A stretch of DNA of 64,000 bases from positions 124,001 through 188,000 of the forward strand of contig NZ_JADBGF010000001.1 in NCBI RefSeq assembly GCF_014873495.1, in the 5' to 3' direction. The position numbers and the translations under genes are program-made. This DNA comes from Streptomyces stelliscabiei (GTDB lineage: Bacteria; Actinomycetota; Actinomycetes; Streptomycetales; Streptomycetaceae). The notes under the pieces were generated by a model that worked only from the letters and a program-made list of their open reading frames with translations, did not search any database and had not been told where the DNA came from. Shown here in pieces: positions 28,665-35,605 of the stretch (its first letter is position 1; every line of letters begins with the position of its first letter).

Positions 28665-29558
28665 TCAGACGAGTTGGCCGAGCAGCCCGGCCCTGACGCC
28701 GGCAACCGGCCCGGAGTCGACCTCGGCCGGCTCGGCTCCCGTAGCGACGGCGTTCTCGGCCGCCCGGGCGAGCGCAGGTCTGTCGAGCACCGTGGCGGAC
28801 CGCGCCAGCGGGACGGGGAGCAGCGCCAGGGCGACGATCAGCCGCTCAAGGGGCACCAGTTCGTCCGCGGCCCGGCCGCAGTCCGCACAGGATCGGGTGT
28901 GCCGGGTGATGCGCTTACGCCACAGCGCGCTCGGTACGCCGTCCCAGCCCGCCAGCGCGGCGTTCAGTTGCGGGCACCGGGGGCCGGCTTCCAGCGCCGC
29001 GACGAGCGACCGGCTCAGCTCCAGCTGGTTGCGCATCCGCTGGACGCGCACACCCGCGTGGGCCACGCTCGTTCCCAGCGCCGCCCTCGTGAGCCGGCCC
29101 CCGGTCTCCAGCCACCACAGCGACAGCAGCGCCCGGGCGTCCGGGTCGAGCCATCGACTGGCGCGTACGGTCTTTCGGCGATGCCCGGACAACTCGACGT
29201 GGATCAGGGCAAGGTTCTCGGCACCGGCGTCCGGCGGGTCGGTCATCTCGTCCAGGGGTACCGTCCGTTCGGCGTCCGCATGCCGCCGGTGCAGATGGGT
29301 GCTGATCTGTCGTGTCGCGATCGTGGCCAGCCAGGGCCGGAAGCACTCCGGGGTGCGCAGCGTGCGCAGCTCAGGAAGTGCCCGCAGCATCGTCTCCTGC
29401 ACCACGTCGTCGACGTCCGCAAGCTCACCCAGCGCCCTGCGCACGATCGCGTACACCAGTGGCAGGTACGTCGCGGCCAGGTCGTCGAGCGCTCGTGGAT
29501 CGCCGGCCCGTGCGGCGACGACCAGTCTCGTCTCGTCGGCTCGGCCGGCTCGCGTCAT
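28665..29558 (-). CDS. ECF-type RNA polymerase sigma factor with C-terminal Cys-rich tail
   Basis: This 297-residue protein has sigma region 2 at about residues 20-85 (RALDDLAATYLPLVYAIVRR and DVDDVVQETMLRALPELRTL) and a region 4-like HTH at about 160-190. A zinc-finger-like segment HTRSCADCGRAADEL follows, then a short hydrophobic stretch, and the protein ends abruptly at GLLGQLV. Related Streptomyces sigma factors often carry a transmembrane segment and a large C-terminal domain after this point, so this copy may be truncated. The ATG at 29558 has only a weak Shine-Dalgarno site. Targets unknown. Confidence 0.8.
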   Translation of the reverse strand: MTRAGRADETRLVVAARAGDPRALDDLAATYLPLVYAIVRRALGELADVDDVVQETMLRALPELRTLRTPECFRPWLATIATRQISTHLHRRHADAERTVPLDEMTDPPDAGAENLALIHVELSGHRRKTVRASRWLDPDARALLSLWWLETGGRLTRAALGTSVAHAGVRVQRMRNQLELSRSLVAALEAGPRCPQLNAALAGWDGVPSALWRKRITRHTRSCADCGRAADELVPLERLIVALALLPVPLARSATVLDRPALARAAENAVATGAEPAEVDSGPVAGVRAGLLGQLV

Positions 29559-29674
29559 GAGCCCGTACACGTCGCCTCGGGCAAGGCCGCCGCAGGTGCC
29601 GCGCACATCGCCACCCTCGCGTTCGTACGCACGATCGACTCGGGCGCGGCCGGCTGGTAATGCTGGGCGGGCCG

Positions 29675-29986
29675 TCATCGCCCCGGCCATCCGCCGTCGA
29701 CGGGAAGAACGATGCCGTTGACACGGTCCGGCGCCGATGAGGCGGGGAACTCCGCGGCCCCGGCGAGGTCGTCGGCGCGGCTCCGGCGACGGGCCGGGAT
29801 CCGGCCGGGGATCGCCCGGTCGCACCGGGGGTCCGCGCGTAACGCCGGGGCGTTGCCGGGGGCGATGGGGCCCGGTGCGGTGGCGCTGACGCCGTGCCCG
29901 CCCCGCTCCTTCGCCAGGGCCGGCGCCTCGGTGACCCGGATCTCGATCTCGCGGGTGCGGGCCCCGCGGTAGACAACCACGTTCAT
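29675..29986 (-). pseudogene. Short-chain dehydrogenase C-terminal remnant (KduD-like)
   Basis: The ATG at 29986 overlaps the stop of the enolase-type gene (ATGA), but only 103 codons follow. They correspond to the last third of a KduD-type dehydrogenase: SATAPGPIAPGNAPALRADP, RADDLAGAAEF and the terminal VNGIVLPVDGGWPGR. The cofactor loop and the catalytic Ser-Tyr-Lys are gone. It marks a former dehydrogenase partner of the dehydratase encoded just upstream, as expected for a non-phosphorylative sugar-acid pathway. Confidence 0.75.
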
Positions 29987-31185
29987 CGATCCTCCATTCC
30001 CATGGTGTCGAACGTCCCTTCCGCGGTGGATCGGCATGGTCCAGGGGTGACCGCGAGCAGCCGTCGGCCGGCGTGCTCCGGCCGTATGTGCGGTCCGTCG
30101 GGTGCGTGTGCCGTTCGCTGACGGGCCGCGGTCATCACGGTCTCGTCGATCCGGATGCCGAGGCCCGGCGTGTCGCCGAGCACAAAGGCTCCGTCCTCGA
30201 CGTGCAGGTCCATCGCGACGCCGATAGGCGGCTGCAGGTCCTGTAGTTCGCTGACGAGGTGGTTGGGCACCGACGTGGCAGCGTGCAGCAGCGCGAGGGG
30301 CGTGTTGCCGATCGGGCTGACCGGCAGGTCGTAGGCGTGCGCCAGCGCGGCGACGCGCAGGAAGTGGGTGACTCCCCAGACCGCGGCCGTCTGGACGATG
30401 TCGAGGCCTCCCGCCGCGATCAGCGGGCGGAACTGCTCAAGGCCGGTGAGGTTCTCCCCACTGGCGACCGCCGTCCGTACGCCACGGCTGACAGCGGCCA
30501 GGCCGTCGGCGTCCCAGCGCCGGACCGGCTCCTCGATCCAGGTCAGGTCGAGTGTGCGTTCCAGTTCGCCGACGTGGCGTACCGCCTGCTTGCGGCTCCA
30601 GGACTCGTTCGCATCCAACATGAGCCCTGGCCGGGTCCCGTGCGCAGCCTCGGTCAGTACCTCGCGTACGAGCGACAGCCGGTGCCGGTCACGCTCGATG
30701 TCCAGGCCGCCCTTGAGCTTCGCCGCCCGTAGCCCGCGTTCGGCGTAGACCTGGTAGGTGGCGACGAGCTCGTCGTCGGTGAGACCGATGTCCAGGCCGG
30801 AGGCGTAGGCGTGGACCGTGCGGTCGTTGCCGCCGAGCAACCGCCACAGCGGTTCACCCGCGGCCTGTGCCTTGATGTCCCACAACGCCGTGTCGAACGC
30901 GCCGATCGTGCCGAACACCACGCCGGAGTGCCCGGCTTTGAAGGTGTGCCGTAGCATGCGGTCGTAGAGGGCGGTCACCGCGCGCGGGTCCTGGCCGTCG
31001 ATGGCGGCGAAGATCACCTCGGCTTCCACGTGCGGTCCCAGGCCGACTCCGGTGATCCCCTCATCGGTCTCGACGACGACGACCGGCACGGGCACGACGC
31101 CGTCGACGTAGACGCCGTTGGCGTCACCTACGGATCGGCCCCATCGCTGCGTCGTCGTCAGGGTTCTGTACCCGGTGATGCGCAT
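29983..31185 (-). CDS. Enolase-superfamily (mandelate racemase/muconate lactonizing type) sugar-acid dehydratase-like protein
   Basis: This 400-residue protein has an N-terminal capping domain and a C-terminal barrel. Visible catalytic features are the KxK pair in AAKLKGG, metal ligands Asp in LMLDANESW, Glu in WIEEPV and Glu in ASGENL. The mandelate-racemase-type catalytic His is not evident: the usual S-P-H reads SPIG. Family members dehydrate or racemise acid sugars such as fuconate, galactonate or rhamnonate. It follows the ABC permease gene by 3 bp, so it is part of the importer operon and probably acts on the imported sugar acid or its derivative. The C-terminal 40 or so residues are an unusual low-complexity extension. 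Confidence 0.9.
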   Translation of the reverse strand: MRITGYRTLTTTQRWGRSVGDANGVYVDGVVPVPVVVVETDEGITGVGLGPHVEAEVIFAAIDGQDPRAVTALYDRMLRHTFKAGHSGVVFGTIGAFDTALWDIKAQAAGEPLWRLLGGNDRTVHAYASGLDIGLTDDELVATYQVYAERGLRAAKLKGGLDIERDRHRLSLVREVLTEAAHGTRPGLMLDANESWSRKQAVRHVGELERTLDLTWIEEPVRRWDADGLAAVSRGVRTAVASGENLTGLEQFRPLIAAGGLDIVQTAAVWGVTHFLRVAALAHAYDLPVSPIGNTPLALLHAATSVPNHLVSELQDLQPPIGVAMDLHVEDGAFVLGDTPGLGIRIDETVMTAARQRTAHAPDGPHIRPEHAGRRLLAVTPGPCRSTAEGTFDTMGMEDR

Positions 31186-31188
31186 GCG

Positions 31189-32016
31189 TCAGCCCTTCGT
31201 AGCGCCGGCCGTCACGCTGTCCGCGATCTGGCGCTGCAGGAACAGGTAGGTCACCAGCACGGGTAGCCCGGCGATCAGGACACCGGCCGCGAAGGTGGGG
31301 ATGTCGGCGGAGTACTGGCCGCGCAGTGAGGTGATGCCCACCATCAGGGTGCGATGGTCGGCCGACGGCATCATCAGCAGCGCGATGAGCACGTCGTTCC
31401 AGCAGAACAGCGCGTCGAGGATGCCCACCGACAGCAGTGCCGGAGCACCCATCGGCAGCATGATGCGCCGGTAGACGCCGTACAGGGTGTTTCCGTCGAT
31501 CCGTGCGGCGTCGACGAGCTCGGTGGGCACCGCTCGGTAGTAGCTCGTCATCAAGAAGACGGTGAACGGCAGGAACTGCGCGACGTAGGCGAGGACCAGC
31601 CCCGGATAGGTGTCGATGAGACCGCCGTCGGCCATGATCCTGGCCAGCGGCACCATGATCACCTGGAACGGGACGAACAGTGCCGCGAGGCAGACCAGGG
31701 CCAGCGTGGACGACCCACGGAACCGCACCTGGGCCAGCGCGAACCCGGCCATGGACCCGATGAGCAGGAGCAGCGCCACGGCGCAGGCCACCACGATCAC
31801 GGAGTTGAGGAGGTACCGTCCCATGCCGACGCTGTTCCACGCGGTGCTGAGGTTGTCCCACTGGAGAGTGCCTGCCAGGGAGAACCGGTCGAGGATGTAC
31901 TCCCGGCGGGTCTTCATCGCGACGTTGGCGGTGAACAGCAGCGGGTAGATCGTCGCCAGCGCGAGGAGCGCCATCGGCACGGCCACCAGCCATCTGCTCG
32001 GGCCCAGGCGGGACAT
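31189..32016 (-). CDS. Carbohydrate ABC transporter permease (MalG-like)
   Basis: This 275-residue inner-membrane permease has six hydrophobic helices and the EAA-type loop VDAARIDGNTLYGVYRRIML, which docks to the ATPase. The start at 32016 has GGGAGG and overlaps the stop of the partner permease (ATGA). No ATPase gene is present in this operon. Streptomyces CUT1 importers usually share the MsiK ATPase encoded elsewhere, which fits. Confidence 0.94.
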   Translation of the reverse strand: MSRLGPSRWLVAVPMALLALATIYPLLFTANVAMKTRREYILDRFSLAGTLQWDNLSTAWNSVGMGRYLLNSVIVVACAVALLLLIGSMAGFALAQVRFRGSSTLALVCLAALFVPFQVIMVPLARIMADGGLIDTYPGLVLAYVAQFLPFTVFLMTSYYRAVPTELVDAARIDGNTLYGVYRRIMLPMGAPALLSVGILDALFCWNDVLIALLMMPSADHRTLMVGITSLRGQYSADIPTFAAGVLIAGLPVLVTYLFLQRQIADSVTAGATKG

Positions 32017-32996
32017 CAGTCCTCCCTCCCCGCCCGGCGCAGCAGGCCGACCTGCAGCAGACCCACGCACAGCATGACGAGGAAGAGGACTGTGGACGCG
32101 GCCGACGCGAGCGCCGGACGGCTCATCTGCCCCTGCTGGACCCAGATGTAGTACTCCGGCAGGTAGGTCGACCCTTCCGGCCCACCACTGGTCATGACGT
32201 AGAGCAGCCCGAACATCGAGGTCAGCATCCCGATCATCGTGGTGACGACGACGAACCGGATGGTGCGGGCCAGACCCGGGATGATGACGTGCCAGATCAT
32301 CCGCGCGAGCGAGGCGCCGTCGACCCGGGCGGCGTCCAGAAGTGCGGGGTCCAGGGTCGCGAACCCGGCCAGGAAGACCATCAGCGCCATCCCCGACGTC
32401 GCCCAGATGTGCACGCCGACGACGGAGAAGATGGCCACGTCGGGATCGCCGAGCCAGTCCACCGGGCCGACCCCCGAGCTGCCGAGCACGGCGTTCAGCG
32501 GACCGTCGAAGGCCAGGAGCAGGTTGAAGATCGCGCCGACGATCACCGGTGAGAGCACAGCCGGGAAGAAGTAGACGCTCCGGAAGAACGGGTGTCCTGG
32601 CACCCGCAGGTGGATGAAGGTGGCGAGCAGTCCCGGGATCGCGACCGCGACCGGCAGCAGCAGCACCAGCAGTCCGACGTTGCTCAGCGCGGTGCGGAAC
32701 AGCGGATCGCCGATGAGTTCCGCGTAGTTGTCGAACCCCACCGTGGCGCCGTTGCGTTCGCCGTCACCGGTGAAGGAGAAGCTGACACCCAACCCCAGCG
32801 GCCAGAGCCGGAGCACCACGATGATCAGGACAGCGGGGGCGACCAGGACGTAGGGGGCGAGGCGTTCGGCACGCCGGCCGTTGCGGACTCGCGGAGATTT
32901 CGACGCAGGGCCGCGATCACCTACCGCCTCACCTGCTCGCGCCCCGTCGGTCCGCCCTGCTTGAGCAGCGCGGACCGACGACCCATCGGATGACAT
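32016..32996 (-). CDS. Carbohydrate ABC transporter permease (MalF-like)
   Basis: This 326-residue permease has a cytoplasmic 40-residue N-terminus, then six transmembrane helices from APYVLVAPAVLIIVVLRLWP on and the EAA-type loop LDAARVDGASLARMIWHVII. The start at 32996 lies 4 bp after the binding-protein stop. It forms the transport pore with the MalG-like partner. Confidence 0.94.
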   Translation of the reverse strand: MSSDGSSVRAAQAGRTDGARAGEAVGDRGPASKSPRVRNGRRAERLAPYVLVAPAVLIIVVLRLWPLGLGVSFSFTGDGERNGATVGFDNYAELIGDPLFRTALSNVGLLVLLLPVAVAIPGLLATFIHLRVPGHPFFRSVYFFPAVLSPVIVGAIFNLLLAFDGPLNAVLGSSGVGPVDWLGDPDVAIFSVVGVHIWATSGMALMVFLAGFATLDPALLDAARVDGASLARMIWHVIIPGLARTIRFVVVTTMIGMLTSMFGLLYVMTSGGPEGSTYLPEYYIWVQQGQMSRPALASAASTVLFLVMLCVGLLQVGLLRRAGRED

Positions 32997-33000
32997 GGCC

Positions 33001-34275
33001 TCAGCCCGCCTGGTCGGACGCCGCCAGCTGCTCGACCGCCTCATCGACCGTGACCGATCCGCTCAGCAGTTGCTGAGACAGCCGCCCCATCAGGTCTACG
33101 GTTCTGGACGGCAGGGCCACGTGCAGGGCGGGCTTGCCACCGTCGATCTCAGACACGATGGTGGCGACGGCCGGTCCACCGTTCGAGACGTCCACGGTGC
33201 GGTCGGCCGCGATGGCGCCCGCGTCGGCGTAGAACGACTTCAGTGCGTCGGTCGAGGTCAGGGAGCGCACGAGGTCGGCGGCGGCCTCGGGGTCCTTGGT
33301 CCACTTGGCGACGGCGTAGCCGATGCCGCCGTCGTAGGGAAGGCTCGGCGTGGCGCCGGCCGTGACGACCGGCGACTTCATGACGCCGACATCGGCGGCG
33401 TCGAGGAATTCGGCGAAGTCCTTCCAGTGCCCGACGTCCGACATCAACCCGATGACGTGGGCGGCCTTGTCGGACTGGAACACCGCGAACGCGTCGTTGA
33501 ACATCGCCGTCGAGTTCGCCCCGTCGTTGTTCAGGCCTTTGTCGTTGGCCTCTTTCCAGAGCGAGAAGACCCGCTTGACCGCCGGCGAGGACCAGTCTCG
33601 CTCGCCGGCGATCCAGTCGTCGTACTCCGTGGGCGACAGGACGCCCGAGCCGAGCCCGGACAGGAAGAACTGGATACCGATGCCTTCCTTGTTGCCCTGC
33701 GCGAAGCACCTGGCACCGGTCGCCTTGGTGATGGTCCGGCAGTCGGCGACGAACTCGTCCCAGCTGGTGGCCGGCTGCTCCGGGTCCAGCCCTGCCTTCC
33801 GGTAGAGCGACTTGTTGTAGTAGATCGGGTGACCCTGCAAGGTCACCGGAGCGGCGTAGGTCTTGCTGTCCTTGGTGAAGGCCTCCCACCCGGCCAGCCG
33901 CTTCCTGTCAGCACGGACGTACTCGTCCAGCGGCAGAAGGGAGTCCGCGCGGTCACGGATCTGCCCGCCGCCGTTGAAGAGCATGACGTCCGGCCCCTTG
34001 CCGGCTTGGATGGCGGCCCCGAGCAGGGTGTAGTACTGCTCGAACGGCTGCGCGACGAACTCGACCGTCACGCCGGGATGCCGCTGGGCGAAGTCGGCCT
34101 TGGCCTTCTTGACGTATGAGGACGCCGTGGCGTCGCCGGACTTCCAGTCCCAGACGACGAGCTTGCCCTTCGAACCACCGGACGCCGAATCCGGGTCGGA
34201 GGCGCTGCCGCAGCCGGTGGCTAAGACAACGAGCCCGGCGACCAGGATCGCCGACCGAGGTAATCGCTGCTTCAT
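33001..34275 (-). CDS. Sugar-binding lipoprotein of the MalEFG-like importer
   Basis: This 424-residue solute-binding protein is anchored through Cys22 in the lipobox VLATGC. Typical family-1 features follow: KLVVWDWKSGD, FAQRHPGVTVEFVAQPFEQY, GKGPDVMLFNGGG, GHPIYYNKSLYRKAGL and YDGGIGYAVAKWTKDPEAAA. It is the first gene of a minus-strand operon (binding protein, two permeases, enolase-type enzyme, dehydrogenase relic). The promoter region shared with the divergent GntR gene carries the GACGT-ATG-ACGTC boxes. Ligand unknown; an oligosaccharide or sugar acid is likely. Confidence 0.95.
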   Translation of the reverse strand: MKQRLPRSAILVAGLVVLATGCGSASDPDSASGGSKGKLVVWDWKSGDATASSYVKKAKADFAQRHPGVTVEFVAQPFEQYYTLLGAAIQAGKGPDVMLFNGGGQIRDRADSLLPLDEYVRADRKRLAGWEAFTKDSKTYAAPVTLQGHPIYYNKSLYRKAGLDPEQPATSWDEFVADCRTITKATGARCFAQGNKEGIGIQFFLSGLGSGVLSPTEYDDWIAGERDWSSPAVKRVFSLWKEANDKGLNNDGANSTAMFNDAFAVFQSDKAAHVIGLMSDVGHWKDFAEFLDAADVGVMKSPVVTAGATPSLPYDGGIGYAVAKWTKDPEAAADLVRSLTSTDALKSFYADAGAIAADRTVDVSNGGPAVATIVSEIDGGKPALHVALPSRTVDLMGRLSQQLLSGSVTVDEAVEQLAASDQAG

Positions 34276-34342
34276 TGCTGCCCCGCTCTCCTGAGGTGGC
34301 CGGCTGTCCGGCAGTTGAGGTTGAGGAGGAACGCAACTCGTA

Positions 34343-34374
34343 AGACGTATGTAACCCGTATGACGTATGACGTC
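34343..34374. promoter_or_regulatory. GntR operator region: one full and one half GACGT-type box
   Basis: The box TATGACGTATGACGTC at 34359-34374 contains a perfect GACGT-ATG-ACGTC inverted repeat. A second site at 34343-34355 keeps GACGTATGT but loses the other arm. They lie between the divergent binding-protein and GntR genes. An identical 16-mer is found at 38014-38029. Confidence 0.75.
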
Positions 34375-34433
34375 AACCGGATGCCGTATAGTGGGCGGGA
34401 TTCCGTCGTCCGGCGCGGGTCCCGGGGGGTGTC

Positions 34434-35204
34434 ATGACGGCAGTACCGCAGTCATCCGCAGGGGCCTCCGAGGTCCCCGCCTGGAGTCGGCGCCCGGCGA
34501 ACCTTGCCGCCGCGGTCACGGCTGAGCTGGTGGAGCGGATCGTCCGTGGAGTCCATCCGTCCGGTTCGCCGCTCCCCCCCGAACCCGTGCTCTGCGCGAC
34601 CTTCTCGGTCAGCCGCACCGTGGTCCGCGAGGCGGTGAAGATTCTTCAGGAGAAGGGGCTGGTGCAGGTCCGCCAGGGCGCCGGCACGATGGTCACCCCG
34701 CCGGCGATGTGGAACATGCTTGACGAACTGGTCCTCGGTGCGACCATCGCCGAGGACGAGAGCCTGGCCATCCTCGATCACCTCGTCGCGACCCGGCGCG
34801 TGCTGGAGTCCGATATGGCCAACGTCGCCGCCCGCCTGGCGAACTCCGAGGTGATCGACCAGCTGCGCGGTCTGGTGGAGCGGATGGACGGGCTCGTCGA
34901 CGACCCCGCTTCGTACCACGAAGAGGACCGGGCGTTCCACGACACCGTCATGCAGGCGTCGGGGAACCGCATCGGCCGTGCCGTGGTCCGTTCGCTGGAG
35001 CGCCAGGTCATCGACTCCGCCCGTTACTTGGGCCGAACCGGCCGCGCCTTGTGCGTCGCGTCCAACCAGGGCCATCGGCGCATCTACGAGCGGATCGCCG
35101 GGCACGACCCCAAGGGTGCGGCCGAGGCGATGTTCACCCACATCACCGAGGCGTGGGTGGTGCGCCGCAGCGGGCCGGGAAAGCCGACCCGGCTGCGGCG
35201 TTAG
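34434..35204 (+). CDS. FadR-subfamily GntR transcriptional regulator
   Basis: This 256-residue regulator has a winged helix-turn-helix at about 25-90 (LPPEPVLCATFSVSRTVVRE, ILQEKGLVQVRQGAGTMV) and a C-terminal all-helical FCD domain with ATRRVLESDMANVAARLA, EEDRAFHDTVMQASGN and the histidine in HRRIYERIAGHD. FCD regulators sense organic or sugar acids with a bound metal. It is divergent from the importer operon with its probable operators between them, and probably also controls the beta-helix enzyme gene through the copy of the box at 38014. Confidence 0.94.
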   Translation: MTAVPQSSAGASEVPAWSRRPANLAAAVTAELVERIVRGVHPSGSPLPPEPVLCATFSVSRTVVREAVKILQEKGLVQVRQGAGTMVTPPAMWNMLDELVLGATIAEDESLAILDHLVATRRVLESDMANVAARLANSEVIDQLRGLVERMDGLVDDPASYHEEDRAFHDTVMQASGNRIGRAVVRSLERQVIDSARYLGRTGRALCVASNQGHRRIYERIAGHDPKGAAEAMFTHITEAWVVRRSGPGKPTRLRR

Positions 35205-35605
35205 AGGCGACCGACTGGTCCTGCCTCGGGCGAGGCCGATGCCGTCGCGGCGCAGGTGGTCATCTCCTGGTGGCAGCTGACGGCCACCTCGTTCGTCGAC
35301 CACGAGTCGATGTGATCGACATGGCAGAACATCGGCTTGCGGGCCGGTTCGGCCGTGCTGGTGCCGCTGACGACTTCACCTGTCCGGGCCTTGGCACACC
35401 CCGCTGAACGACCGGAAGGAACCAAAGTCACCGGCACAGCGTTCAGGGGCCCCGCACGACGAGCGGCAGGGGCCGGCGGCGTGCCGCGTTCCGCAGGTGT
35501 CCACGGATCCACAGATCCACCGAGGCGCGATGGCGACCCGCACCCACTCGGGCCCCACCGCCGGCATCCGCTCCTGTCCCGAAGGAGCGGATGGGCGTTG
35601 ATTCG
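35205..35605. other. 400-bp stretch without a recognised gene
   Basis: It lies between convergent genes. A minus-strand frame around 35240-35340 (PMFCHVDHIDSW) resembles coding sequence, but has no start, ribosome-binding site or known domain. Confidence 0.4.
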
